The notes beneath the pieces were generated by a model, which saw nothing but the letters and a program-made list of their open reading frames with translations, was not told the DNA's origin and searched no databases. Shown here piece after piece: positions 1-8,991 of a stretch of DNA of 64,000 nucleotides; positions within the stretch are counted from its first letter, which is position 1, and the number at the start of each line of letters is the position of its first letter. A program made the position numbers and the translations under genes. The stretch spans positions 434,001 to 498,000 of the forward strand of contig CAXXGC010000013.1 of NCBI GenBank assembly GCA_963667875.2, in the 5' to 3' direction. Origin of the DNA: JAEXOD01 sp963667875 (GTDB lineage Bacteria > Bacteroidota > Ignavibacteria > Ignavibacteriales > Melioribacteraceae).

Positions 1-888
1 AAATCTTAATACTCTAGATGCTTCCACTTGAAGAGTACTTGTAATAAATGGCGGATAAGGATTACGTTTGTTGTCTTTTTTCGAAATATCATTTATCTTA
101 AAATTATCTTTTAAAGATATTTTTGATGCAAGTTCATTTGCTATTATTTCATTATCTATTACAAAATTTTTCTTTTTAAATTCTTCTTTTTTTGCATCAG
201 ATAAATCTTTTAATAAAATCTTAATTGGCTTATTATCAACTTCAATTAATTTTGCCTTAAAAAGATCATTTGATTTTGTTTCAAAATTACCCCATAACGA
301 CCAGTATTCACTTGAAACAAATTTTTCTATTTCTTCTTCTCTTTCACAAATTAATCTTAATGCAACAGATTGAACGCGTCCGGCTGATAAACTAGAAGAA
401 GTGTGATCTATTATTGCACGCCATAAAAACGGACTAATTTTGTAACCAATTATTCTATCCATTACTCGGCGTGCTCTTTGCGAGTCAACAAGAGCGATAT
501 TAATTTTTTCAGTTGAAGTAATAGCCTTTTTTACCGAAGATTTAGTAATTTCGTTAAATAATACTCTATATACATCAGCAGTTGTACTTCCTTCAATAAT
601 ATCTGCAATATCTTGTGCTATAGCCTCGCCTTCACGGTCAGGATCGGTTGCAATCAAAATTTTTTCGCTTGTAGAAGCAAGTTTTTTAATTTTTTTAATT
701 AAATCACCTTTCCCGCGAATGTTTAAAAAATTCGGTTTAAAGCCGTTTTCTATATCAACACCAAGCTGCGTTTTAGGAAGGTTTCTTAAATGTCCAATTG
801 AGGCTTCAACAATATAGTTTTTGCCTAAATATTTATTAATTGTTTTTGCCTTGGAAGGTGATTCCACTATGACAAGGGTTTTACTCAT
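1..888 (-). CDS. topA: DNA topoisomerase I, N-terminal part (partial)
   Basis: This is the N-terminal ~296 residues of type IA DNA topoisomerase, which relaxes negative supercoils; the rest lies beyond the window start. The ATG at 888 gives MSKTLVIVESPSKAKTI, the classic opening of the Toprim domain, followed by the acidic Toprim motif DPDREGEAIAQDI (about residue 80) and SQRARRVMDRIIGYKISP (about residue 140), which precedes the strand-passage domains. The active-site tyrosine would be outside the window. It follows smg by 11 bases at the end of a long minus-strand gene run. Nothing looks disrupted. Identification is certain; only completeness is unknown. Confidence 0.97.
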   Translation of the reverse strand, partial: MSKTLVIVESPSKAKTINKYLGKNYIVEASIGHLRNLPKTQLGVDIENGFKPNFLNIRGKGDLIKKIKKLASTSEKILIATDPDREGEAIAQDIADIIEGSTTADVYRVLFNEITKSSVKKAITSTEKINIALVDSQRARRVMDRIIGYKISPFLWRAIIDHTSSSLSAGRVQSVALRLICEREEEIEKFVSSEYWSLWGNFETKSNDLFKAKLIEVDNKPIKILLKDLSDAKKEEFKKKNFVIDNEIIANELASKISLKDNFKINDISKKDNKRNPYPPFITSTLQVEASRVLRF

Positions 889-899
889 AAAGTTTCCTT

Positions 900-1358
900 T
901 TAGTTTATTGTATCAGAAGAATATAGGAGTACTCTGCTACCCGGGAGTAACCCCGCATCAAGATCAATTAACGAAAGAAAGATAATCCAATTGATATCTT
1001 CTTTAGTTATTATTCGTTCGGAAAACCCTGAAATATGTTCTAATATAATTTCTATATCAGTACTGTCAATTAATCCAACATTTGATAAATTTATAATGTA
1101 ATTATAGTTTTCAAGTCCAATTAATTCAATTTCTTTATTGTCAAGTATTCTAAAATTCTTTGATCTTACGGTGTTCTCGCTTTTCTTCATAATTTTGCTG
1201 CTAAGTACTTTATCAAAAATCAAACTGAATGCAGCACTAACAGTTTGCTGATCATATTCTTTTAGAGTTGTCAATTTTTGACTAACTTCTTCTAAAGAAT
1301 AATTTTTATTTAAATTTTCTAAGATTATTGCAATAACTTCAACAATTTTCGTAATCAT
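900..1358 (-). CDS. smg: Smg-like DUF494 family protein
   Basis: A 152-residue soluble protein with an ATG start at 1358. The second half matches the E. coli Smg pattern well: RILDNKEIELIGLENYNYI followed by an I-x-LS-VGLID block and then KEDINWIIFLSLID, which parallels the LDDLKWVILMVLF segment of Smg. Family length is about 155 residues, so it is full length. Smg has no established biochemical function. In gammaproteobacteria the gene sits directly before topA, and here it also lies immediately upstream of topA, which supports the assignment. It starts 6 bases after ybeY ends, so the three are probably cotranscribed. Confidence 0.8.
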   Translation of the reverse strand: MITKIVEVIAIILENLNKNYSLEEVSQKLTTLKEYDQQTVSAAFSLIFDKVLSSKIMKKSENTVRSKNFRILDNKEIELIGLENYNYIINLSNVGLIDSTDIEIILEHISGFSERIITKEDINWIIFLSLIDLDAGLLPGSRVLLYSSDTIN

Positions 1359-1364
1359 AATATT

Positions 1365-1799
1365 TTATTTTAATATAACTATATTTTCAAAAAGTTTTAC
1401 AAGCTGGTTTTCTTTTCGTTTCATTTTTTTTCTGTCTTCAACGTTCATATCATCAAAACCACTCATATGTAATATCCCATGAATAATTAATCTTACAAGT
1501 TCGGAATTTAAAGAACATTTAAATCTATCGGCATTTTCAATTGCCATTTCATAAGAAATTAATAACTCACCATTCAAGATATCAATTTTATCTGAATAAT
1601 TAAAGGTAATAATATCAGTATCGTAATTATGTCCTAAATAATCGACATTAACTTTTAATAATTTTTTTGAATTTATAATATTAATATCGAGTGATTCTAC
1701 TAAAAAGTTTAGTGAATTGGCGAGATTTTTTACTAAATCATGAATATTTTTTTTATCAACTAGATATTTTTTGTCGGCATAAACACATAAATTTTTCAA
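1365..1799 (-). CDS. ybeY: Endoribonuclease YbeY (16S rRNA maturation)
   Basis: YbeY is a metal-dependent RNase needed for 16S rRNA 3'-end maturation and late ribosome quality control. The 144-residue protein has the family signature HGILHMSGFDD near residue 109. Two zinc-binding histidines are present, but the third ligand position holds Asp instead of the His found in the proteobacterial HGxLHLxGYDH motif. My recollection is that Bacteroidetes-type YbeY proteins also have Asp there, so this is a lineage variant and not damage. The start is TTG, with GGAG about 10 bases upstream. It lies between an MBL hydrolase and smg with short gaps. Confidence 0.92.
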   Translation of the reverse strand: MKNLCVYADKKYLVDKKNIHDLVKNLANSLNFLVESLDINIINSKKLLKVNVDYLGHNYDTDIITFNYSDKIDILNGELLISYEMAIENADRFKCSLNSELVRLIIHGILHMSGFDDMNVEDRKKMKRKENQLVKLFENIVILK

Positions 1800-1817
1800 A
1801 TAATAAATTCTCCATAG

Positions 1818-2690
1818 CTAAATTTCTATCTCTAATAATTCTTTAGAGGCTATGCAATTTACGGAAGAATTTAAATTCTTCAAAAAAATTTGAGTGTTAT
1901 TTAATAACTTTTCTACCATTGTATCCGAATAATCAGGATCATAATGGAAAAGAATTAGGTTTTTTACTTTTGCAATGATGCTAAAATATGAAAGTGAAAC
2001 ATTATTTGAATGGCCCCATCCTATTTTCTTTTCAAAATCTTCTAACGTATATTGACAATCATGAATCAAATAATCCGCATTTAGGCAAAAATCTATTTGT
2101 TCCTTATTTAACTCGTAAATGATCTCTTCATCAGGAATATGTGAAGACGCATTATAATAAATTTCATTATCAGTCATATAAACTAAACTTTTACCATCTT
2201 CAGTTATCTTAAAAGCTAAAGTACCTTTGGAGTGGTGTACTTTTGAAGTTTCAATTGTTAAACCATCAAATGAATAACTTTCATTTGGTCTAATTTTACA
2301 ATAGTGGATATCAGATTTAAAAACTTCTTCTTTATTAACAGGAAAATAAAATGGATGCATTTGTGAATCTATTATATGAGCAACATCCATATCGTTTGAA
2401 GTATTTGAAAAAATATTAATTTTAAAATCTTTATTAAAAAAAGGAATAAAAAAAGGAATTCCTTGAATATGATCCCAATGAGAATGAGAAATAAAAATAT
2501 TCAGTTCTTTGGAATGATCTTTATTTAACAGCTCAATTCCTAGATTTCTAATACCGGTACCGGCATCAATTATTATTGAAGACCCGTTTTTAGATATTAC
2601 TTGAATACACGGTGTATTACCACCATAAATTACTGTTCTTTCGCCAGGCACTGGAATTGAACCACGAGTTCCCCAAAATTTAACCTTCAT
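1818..2690 (-). CDS. MBL-fold metallo-hydrolase
   Basis: A 290-residue cytoplasmic protein (no signal peptide) of the metallo-beta-lactamase superfamily. It begins MKVKFWGTRGSIPVPG, typical of the PhnP/RNase Z-like subgroup with an early GTRGS loop. The metal-binding HSHWDHIQG motif is near residue 70, later ligands are VHHSKG (about residue 152) and YMTDNE (about residue 171), and an HDCQY segment and a FHYDPDYSD segment follow. The substrate cannot be deduced; relatives act on cyclic phosphates, RNA or lactones. It is 8 bases after the gamma-carbonic-anhydrase-like gene and 18 bases before ybeY. Confidence 0.85.
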   Translation of the reverse strand: MKVKFWGTRGSIPVPGERTVIYGGNTPCIQVISKNGSSIIIDAGTGIRNLGIELLNKDHSKELNIFISHSHWDHIQGIPFFIPFFNKDFKINIFSNTSNDMDVAHIIDSQMHPFYFPVNKEEVFKSDIHYCKIRPNESYSFDGLTIETSKVHHSKGTLAFKITEDGKSLVYMTDNEIYYNASSHIPDEEIIYELNKEQIDFCLNADYLIHDCQYTLEDFEKKIGWGHSNNVSLSYFSIIAKVKNLILFHYDPDYSDTMVEKLLNNTQIFLKNLNSSVNCIASKELLEIEI

Positions 2691-2698
2691 TTTAACTT

Positions 2699-3271
2699 CT
2701 ATTTAGTTTTCAATGAGTTAATAGTAATTTCTGTATATTTTTTATATCTTAATGCAGAAGCATCCAAATCTAATATTTCTTCATCAGTTAAAGATCTGAC
2801 AACTTTTGCGGGCACTCCGGCAACTAATTTCCCGCTTGGCACAATAAATCCAGGTTTAACTACTGCACCTGCAGCTATCATTGAATTTGTTTCCACAATT
2901 GCTCCATCTAAAACAATTGCACCAATTCCAACAAGAACCAAATCATTAATAGTACAGCCATGTAATTTAACACTATGACCTATAGTAACTTTATTCCCAA
3001 TATTTAAGGGATATTTTTTATTAGTAACATGAAGCATACTTAAATCTTGAATATTGGTATATTCGCCAATATTTATATAATTTACATCACCCCTTATTAC
3101 ACTATTATACCAAACACTAGCATATTTCCCAATATTTACTTCCCCAATAATTTTAACTCCGTCAGCTAAAAAAACTGTTTTATCAATATTTGGATATTTA
3201 CCTTCATACGGATATATTTTATTAAAATTATTTATTTGTATCTCGGTGGTTTCCAACCTTGTTTTCTCCAA
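2699..3271 (-). CDS. Gamma-carbonic-anhydrase-like left-handed beta-helix protein
   Basis: About 190 residues of hexapeptide repeats (IGEVNIGKYASVWYNSVIRG, VTIGHSVKLHGC, IVLDGAIVETNSMIAAGAVV) form the trimeric left-handed beta-helix of the gamma-carbonic anhydrase/YrdA/PaaY family. Candidate zinc ligands are the histidine in MLHV and the two in IGHSVKLH. Whether it hydrates CO2 is unknown; many relatives are acyltransferase-like or have no assigned activity. The first possible start is TTG at 3271, which would overlap the upstream DUF3108 gene by 40 bases. A second TTG lies five codons later, so the exact N-terminus is uncertain. The beta-helix core is not affected. Confidence 0.88.
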   Translation of the reverse strand: MEKTRLETTEIQINNFNKIYPYEGKYPNIDKTVFLADGVKIIGEVNIGKYASVWYNSVIRGDVNYINIGEYTNIQDLSMLHVTNKKYPLNIGNKVTIGHSVKLHGCTINDLVLVGIGAIVLDGAIVETNSMIAAGAVVKPGFIVPSGKLVAGVPAKVVRSLTDEEILDLDASALRYKKYTEITINSLKTK

Positions 3272-4035
3272 CTTATCAATTCAACTGTAATATTGCCTAT
3301 TATAACACTAAGCTTTGCTAGAACAGGCACTTTATAAACATCATTTGTAAACCACCCTTCAAAATCTCCACTTAATCCAAATACTCCTTTAAACTCAGCA
3401 TTACCATTTAATTTAACGCAACTTATTCCGTAGTCAACTGCGTCAATTTTAACATTTTCTACATCATCATTAAAATTAATTATTGCTTTAACTTTTTTTT
3501 CATTAATAAAGCAATATACCGGATCTTGATGTTTGTAACCCGACATAATCCGAGCATAATAAAATAATGATAATCCATCATTAAAGCTATGACGTAGATC
3601 ACAAGTTGAGTCAGTTTCAACAAAATATGGCTTTAAAGTACCTTTTTTTACACGAATTTTTTTATTTTCATAGTCAAAATCGTGTTCACTAAAACGATAG
3701 TACTCTTTAGTACGATGTGTTGCTTTAAATAAATCCGAAAAATTTCCAATATTATAATAACTTTCATATATTTCGTGCAAATCAACAAACGGTATTGATT
3801 CATCCGAATTTATATAGACCATCGTTCTATAATAAGTTTTTCCATTTACAGTTTTCTTTTCCAAAACTTTAAATCGTAATTCGCCAACTTTAATAAAGGT
3901 ATATTTAACCGAATATACTAATTCCTCTCCTACTTCAAATTCATTTTGCTGTTTATTATTTTTATCTTCAGCAAAACTAATATTGGAAAAGAAGAAAAAT
4001 AAACACAAGACTGCAATAACTAATAATTTATTCAT
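3232..4035 (-). CDS. DUF3108 family exported protein
   Basis: A 267-residue protein with an N-terminal signal peptide (MNKLLVIAVLCLFFFFSNIS, cleavage near AEDK). The mature part follows the DUF3108 pattern: GEELVYSVKYTFIKVGELRF at the start, then a beta-rich body ending GWFTNDVYKVPVLAKLSV. DUF3108 proteins are periplasmic or outer-membrane-associated and have no defined biochemical role. The start overlaps the end of the S41 protease gene by 8 bases, so the two are probably translationally coupled. This suggests a shared envelope role, but that is inference. Confidence 0.82.
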   Translation of the reverse strand: MNKLLVIAVLCLFFFFSNISFAEDKNNKQQNEFEVGEELVYSVKYTFIKVGELRFKVLEKKTVNGKTYYRTMVYINSDESIPFVDLHEIYESYYNIGNFSDLFKATHRTKEYYRFSEHDFDYENKKIRVKKGTLKPYFVETDSTCDLRHSFNDGLSLFYYARIMSGYKHQDPVYCFINEKKVKAIINFNDDVENVKIDAVDYGISCVKLNGNAEFKGVFGLSGDFEGWFTNDVYKVPVLAKLSVIIGNITVELISWRKQGWKPPRYK

Positions 4036-5635
4036 TAACTTTTAAATAATTATTATTTGTGTCAAATAATTTAATTGCTTTTTGTACTTGGTTATCAACT
4101 TTTAACATTTCAGTATACCAGCCTTGTTTGTACCAAAATTCTTTTGCAATTTCGGCTTTTAATTTTGCATATATTAAAGTTTTATCTTTATTAACTTCAT
4201 TATAATTAGTTTTCACTTTATTAGCAATGGCAAAACTAATAAATTCATTAAACATACCTTCCGATATTTGAAATTCCTTTGCAAATTTTCCATAATCTTT
4301 TCCATACCTGCTTTGAAGTTCTTTTCTATTTGCAACAAGATATTTTTGTATAAATTGAATAAACATATTTTCTTTTAACAACAATATATACGACATTGTA
4401 TATTCATTTTGTTTAAGAATAAAATCAGGAGTTATTCCGCCATTAGCATAAACTTTTCTGCCGCCTTTTGTATAATATACTTTTGATAATGAATCTTTGC
4501 GGTCTGCAATATGATCATAATTTAGTTTATCTTCCCTTATTAAGGTTGTATCTTTAGTATAATAATTGCTGCGTTTTTGATATGATTTTTGAATCAATCT
4601 GTTTGAAGGTGTATAATATTTTGCTAATGTAATTCTTGCTTCACTATTATCATTCAACACAAAAGATTGTTGTACTAATCCTTTACCAAAAGAGGTTTCT
4701 CCAACAATTAACCCCCTATCCCAATCCTGAATTGCTCCGGCAACAATTTCACTAGCGGATGCACTTCCATAATTGATTAATATAACTAAAGGTAATTTAT
4801 CTGTTACAAAGGTTCTACCACTATAAAAACTCTCGTTATAATCACTTATTCTGCTTTTTGTGGACACAATTAGCTTTTTACCGCTTAAAAATAAATCTGT
4901 TATTTTTACTGCCTGGTCTAAATATCCACCCGGATTGTTTCGTAAATCCAAAACGTATTTTTTTGCTCCTCTTTCAGAAAGTTTTTTTATAGCTTTTTGC
5001 ATTTCATCAAAAGCATTTTCCGAAAAGCGTAATAATTTAATATAGCCTATGCTATCACTTAACATAAGCGAAACATCAACTGCTTCCAGAGTAATTTCAT
5101 CGCGATAAACATTAAAATTTATTAAATCTTTTTTGGAAGGTCGGCATATCGTAATTGATACTTTACTTCCGCTATCTCCACGTAATAAAGATATTACTTT
5201 ATCGTTTTTATAGCCCAAAATATTTTTATTATTAACTTTTATTATTTTGTCACCCGATTGAATTCCAACTTTATCGCATGGACCTCCCGGAATAACAGAA
5301 ATAATATTTAAAGTATCGTTAATTATTGCAAACTCAATTCCAATTCCAAAAAATTTACCATCCATCTCTTCTGCGTATGCTAAATGTTCTTGCGGAGGAA
5401 GGTAAATTGTATGCGGATCCAAACTTGAAAATATTCCTGAAAGTGCATTTTCGGTTAAACTATCTACATCAATATCGTCAACATAATATTTTTCAGTTAA
5501 ATATAAAATTTTTTTTACTTTCTCAGATGCTGCATCAATTTTGGAGGGGAAAAAAGTTAAAACAATCTCTTTTAAATAATAACCCAACAATAAAGCAAAT
5601 ATGAACAATACAAATTTATTTCTTAAAATTTTCAT
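4028..5635 (-). CDS. S41 family C-terminal processing peptidase
   Basis: A 535-residue periplasmic serine protease of the CtpA/Prc type. An N-terminal membrane anchor (FVLFIFALLLGYYLKEIVL) is followed by a short helical region, a PDZ domain (about residues 95-175, GGPCDKVGIQSGDKI) and the S41 catalytic domain. The catalytic serine sits in NYGSASASEIVAGA and the catalytic lysine in GETSFGKGLVQQ, so the Ser-Lys dyad is intact. A C-terminal extension of about 130 residues is typical of Bacteroidetes homologues. It probably trims the C-termini of exported proteins. The gene is coupled to the DUF3108 gene downstream and starts 7 bases after the Wzi-like gene. Confidence 0.94.
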   Translation of the reverse strand: MKILRNKFVLFIFALLLGYYLKEIVLTFFPSKIDAASEKVKKILYLTEKYYVDDIDVDSLTENALSGIFSSLDPHTIYLPPQEHLAYAEEMDGKFFGIGIEFAIINDTLNIISVIPGGPCDKVGIQSGDKIIKVNNKNILGYKNDKVISLLRGDSGSKVSITICRPSKKDLINFNVYRDEITLEAVDVSLMLSDSIGYIKLLRFSENAFDEMQKAIKKLSERGAKKYVLDLRNNPGGYLDQAVKITDLFLSGKKLIVSTKSRISDYNESFYSGRTFVTDKLPLVILINYGSASASEIVAGAIQDWDRGLIVGETSFGKGLVQQSFVLNDNSEARITLAKYYTPSNRLIQKSYQKRSNYYTKDTTLIREDKLNYDHIADRKDSLSKVYYTKGGRKVYANGGITPDFILKQNEYTMSYILLLKENMFIQFIQKYLVANRKELQSRYGKDYGKFAKEFQISEGMFNEFISFAIANKVKTNYNEVNKDKTLIYAKLKAEIAKEFWYKQGWYTEMLKVDNQVQKAIKLFDTNNNYLKVNE

Positions 5636-5642
5636 ATTTATA

Positions 5643-7304
5643 CTAAATTTTTAGTTTCAAATTAAATACAGAATTTACTTCTGAAGTATTTTTATTATTT
5701 ACATTCAGTTTAACATAATTAACGCTAAAATCGATAAAATAATTTCTAATAAACTCGTAATTAACCGAAGCTGCAAACAATTCTCTTTTTTCCATTACAC
5801 CGTCTAAAAACTTAATTTTTTCGCTGTCATTTACTCTATGGCCGTATTTAATATTTCCGCCATAATTTTTAACTAAATTTCCTTCACTATCATATTCGTT
5901 TTCGCCATGTTTACCATAAGTATATCTAAAAGAGACCGATGTTCTGTTAAATGGGAAATAATCGCATTTTATAGTAAAATTTTCACTATTTGGCTGTGTA
6001 AAAGAACTTAAACTATAACCAAGGCTTGAAAAATTATTGTATTGAATTCTATGAGTGTAAAAATATGGTTCAATGTGTGTATACTGAACTGTAACTAATG
6101 AAGAGAACTCTTTATAAAATGGTACAAATGTAACTCCGGCATCTAATAAAACTTGATTTCCATACCACGAACTGCCGATTTTACCAAAATCAATATCATC
6201 AATTAATAATGTAAAATATGGTTTTATACCTTTAAAGCTGTTATTGGAAAAATCAAAAAACAACATCGAATTATCTCTATCCTGATTAATATGTTCAACA
6301 CTTTTGTAAAAATTAAAAGGATTTAAGTATGAAAAATCAAAACCTCTATTTCCATAAATAATTATTTCTCCAAAACCAATTTTTGCATGTTTGGATAAAT
6401 TTAGTTCAAATCTATGGTAAACCATAAATTTTTCATTCAATTGATTTATTTCTCCTGCTAATGAATCACCAATTAACTTAGGATAAGATAATAATTTTGA
6501 GTGAATATAAGAAAATGAAAAAATTGAATATTTAATATTAAACATAAAATAATCCAATAGTGGCGGATTATCACCTAATATACATTTATCAATTCCATAA
6601 CCTAATAATAATCTATCGCGACCAATTTTTATCTTTGCATTTGTAAATTCAGCAGCTATATATCCTTCGGTTTCATCAAAATAAGTGTTTGCCCCGGCAT
6701 AATTTTGATTCATATTAACTTTATAGTTATACCGCAATCCTTTTTGAGATAATGCAAGCGCTCTATCCCCTTTATATGAACCGTTGGTAGCTTTTATGGA
6801 AAATCCGTAATTATTGGCTATAGTACCTCTAAATATCCCGCCAAATTGATAAATAACAGAGTTTTTAGTATCACTATTATTATCATTTTTTTGAACTAAA
6901 AAAGAACTTTCACCAATTAGATTTACAAAAAAATTTGCCTTTGAAGAATCGGAATAAGAATATAAATACTTTTCTTTTTCAAAAAAATTGGTTGAATTAT
7001 TAGTTATAACCGAAGTATAATTATCCATTTTCCCAGTTAATTCAAATTCAAATTCGTACAATAAATCTTCTAATACTTTATTATCAATGGAATTTAATTC
7101 GGTACGGTTTTGTTTTAGATTTTCTAAAAAATGTGATACTTCAATACGTGTTTTGGGATTTTCGAAAGAATTGTAATTTTCAATTAAACCAAGTGTTTCC
7201 ATTCTATCTAAATAACTATAAACTTTATGATCAATTGGAACGTAACCTACTTGCGAAAAACATATTAGTAGTGGAACAAAAAAAAACAAAAGAAATTTTT
7301 TCAT
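5643..7304 (-). CDS. Wzi-like outer-membrane beta-barrel protein
   Basis: A 553-residue exported protein with a clear signal peptide (KKFLLFFFVPLLICFSQ). The mature N-terminus YVPIDHKVYSYLDRMETLGL is the helical module common at the front of Wzi/CapD-like capsule-assembly barrels in this group. The rest is alternating amphipathic beta-strands with aromatic girdles and ends in a beta-strand, LKLKI, as expected for an outer-membrane barrel. Wzi proteins help anchor surface polysaccharide. Its neighbours, a glycosyltransferase and a DUF2279 protein, fit an envelope-polysaccharide role, but the substrate is unknown. It follows the glycosyltransferase gene with no gap. Confidence 0.72.
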   Translation of the reverse strand: MKKFLLFFFVPLLICFSQVGYVPIDHKVYSYLDRMETLGLIENYNSFENPKTRIEVSHFLENLKQNRTELNSIDNKVLEDLLYEFEFELTGKMDNYTSVITNNSTNFFEKEKYLYSYSDSSKANFFVNLIGESSFLVQKNDNNSDTKNSVIYQFGGIFRGTIANNYGFSIKATNGSYKGDRALALSQKGLRYNYKVNMNQNYAGANTYFDETEGYIAAEFTNAKIKIGRDRLLLGYGIDKCILGDNPPLLDYFMFNIKYSIFSFSYIHSKLLSYPKLIGDSLAGEINQLNEKFMVYHRFELNLSKHAKIGFGEIIIYGNRGFDFSYLNPFNFYKSVEHINQDRDNSMLFFDFSNNSFKGIKPYFTLLIDDIDFGKIGSSWYGNQVLLDAGVTFVPFYKEFSSLVTVQYTHIEPYFYTHRIQYNNFSSLGYSLSSFTQPNSENFTIKCDYFPFNRTSVSFRYTYGKHGENEYDSEGNLVKNYGGNIKYGHRVNDSEKIKFLDGVMEKRELFAASVNYEFIRNYFIDFSVNYVKLNVNNKNTSEVNSVFNLKLKI

Positions 7305-8033
7305 TTATCTAACCTCACGCCATTCTTTTGAAAGAGATTTTTTTGCTAATACAACAAATATACTGTTAATCAACCAAGTTAGCAATAACTTAAAATGTCC
7401 CACTTCTCTATATCTCCTTGGCGATTCGTATATAAATATGTCTCTTGCAAAATATATTTTACCTTTCTGCCTAACTCTTTTGAAAAAATCGAAATCTTCG
7501 CCAGCTATAAGATTTTCATTATAACCATTTAACAAATCAAATATTTCGCTTTTTACTACATTGCATTCACCGCGACCCATTCCCACTCCAATTATATTTA
7601 ACGAATGGAAATAATTGTTATAAAAAGTCTGAAATACCCTGTCAATAAACTTTGTTTCATTAGGAAATACTTTAACTGCACAAGTAAATGCTACATATTT
7701 ATCATTTTTTACTTTACTGATAATTCTAGAAAACAAACTTTCCGGATCAGAAATAATCGAATCGCCGCTTAAAAATACTAAAATATTGCTTTTGGCAAAT
7801 TCTCTTCCTTTGTTTCTGCCCATCGCAATATTTTGTCTAAACTTTTCTTTATGAACAAATACTTTATCGGCATATTTTTCGGCAATAACAATTGTATTGT
7901 CTTTGCTTCCGCCATCACTCACAATAATTTCATAATTAAATTTATTTCTTAATTGAGGTGAACTTAACTGAGCAAGAAGGTTCGGTAATAATTTTTCTTC
8001 ATTTAATGTTGGTATAACAATACTAAAATCCAC
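7305..8033 (-). CDS. Family 2 glycosyltransferase
   Basis: A 242-residue GT-A fold glycosyltransferase. It opens MDFSIVIPTLNEEKLLPNLL, has the nucleotide-sugar-binding VSDGGSKDNTI segment, an LSGDS motif in the DXD position, and GEDFDFFKRVRQKGK, the ED acceptor-site motif. A C-terminal hydrophobic stretch (LLLTWLINSIFVVLAKK) probably associates with the membrane. The start is GTG, preceded by AGGTG and lying 8 bases after the end of the DUF2279 gene. The sugar donor and acceptor cannot be read from sequence. The context suggests cell-surface glycan or glycolipid synthesis. Confidence 0.9.
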   Translation of the reverse strand: MDFSIVIPTLNEEKLLPNLLAQLSSPQLRNKFNYEIIVSDGGSKDNTIVIAEKYADKVFVHKEKFRQNIAMGRNKGREFAKSNILVFLSGDSIISDPESLFSRIISKVKNDKYVAFTCAVKVFPNETKFIDRVFQTFYNNYFHSLNIIGVGMGRGECNVVKSEIFDLLNGYNENLIAGEDFDFFKRVRQKGKIYFARDIFIYESPRRYREVGHFKLLLTWLINSIFVVLAKKSLSKEWREVR

Positions 8034-8040
8034 ATAACAC

Positions 8041-8985
8041 CTAAAAACAAAATACTAAAAATGTTGTTTTGGGAGATATTCTAACTCCCGGCATTGGCAG
8101 GTGAAAATAATTTAATGAGTTTTTTACAAATTGTCCAAATCTTCCCGGAATTGGAATAGCCTGCCAATCTAAATCGAAACCAATATATAGTTCTCTAATT
8201 CCACCGCCACGACCATCTAAATCCTTAACTCCCATTCCGACTGAAAGCATTAAATATGAAGGCCAATATTTAGCTAAATCTTTTGGCAACAGTTCTTTCA
8301 TACGCATACTAAGCCAATATTTTTGTCCTTCATAGTCATCAATAATATTTCCATCCTTGTGTTCGCCGTTAAGATATTTTTCAGAAGGGTAATAACTTAC
8401 ACGCGGCTGGAAATTACTAATAAAAGGGAAATAATATTTGGATAAGTGATACCCTGCACCTAAAATATCCGCGTAAAAATCACCTGGACTGAATCCCCAT
8501 TGCGCACCATACCCGTCTTCAATTTCCACATAAGTCTGGAATAATAATGCTCCGACTGAAGAATAAATTGCGTTTTTTTCAGGCGAAAAATTTGCGGCGT
8601 CCAACGCAGAAGATAATCCATGAGCAATAATGGTGGTAGCATAAAAATGCCCAATTTTATCAATCCATAAAGCATATTCCCAATCGTCAATAACTCTAAA
8701 AGTTGCAGATCTTTTATCTTTCCACCAGGCATTATATTCATACAAATAAACAGTTATACCTGTACCAAGTGCCGCTGCGCTTAAACCTAAAACTATTGGC
8801 GTACTAATATCATAGTTATACGGCTCAAATTTAGTTTTAAGTTTTAATTCATTTAATGATTCATCTGTTGAGTTTGATGAATCAAAAGAATTATTGCTTA
8901 TTAGTGTATCCCGCATGTTATAAGTTTGGGCATAAACAAAGTTTATACCCAATACTATAATAATAACTAATAATTTTAATTTCAT
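8041..8985 (-). CDS. DUF2279 family envelope protein
   Basis: A 314-residue exported protein with signal peptide (LKLLVIIIVLGINFVYAQ). The central part carries the DUF2279/YfiM pattern: Y-WWKDKR, then W-DKIGHFYATTIIAHGLS (a membrane-embedded histidine region, about residues 110-130), then EDGYGAQWGFSPGDFYADIL. These proteins are predicted membrane-embedded or lipoprotein-like envelope proteins without known activity. The ATG at 8985 lies 6 bases after lysS, and a glycosyltransferase follows, so it is within the same transcription run. Confidence 0.75.
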   Translation of the reverse strand: MKLKLLVIIIVLGINFVYAQTYNMRDTLISNNSFDSSNSTDESLNELKLKTKFEPYNYDISTPIVLGLSAAALGTGITVYLYEYNAWWKDKRSATFRVIDDWEYALWIDKIGHFYATTIIAHGLSSALDAANFSPEKNAIYSSVGALLFQTYVEIEDGYGAQWGFSPGDFYADILGAGYHLSKYYFPFISNFQPRVSYYPSEKYLNGEHKDGNIIDDYEGQKYWLSMRMKELLPKDLAKYWPSYLMLSVGMGVKDLDGRGGGIRELYIGFDLDWQAIPIPGRFGQFVKNSLNYFHLPMPGVRISPKTTFLVFCF

Positions 8986-8991
8986 ATTAAC

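Noticed and set aside
68..373. Plus-strand ORF inside topA
   Set aside because: It is antisense to the well-conserved Toprim/strand-passage coding region and has no codon or homology support.
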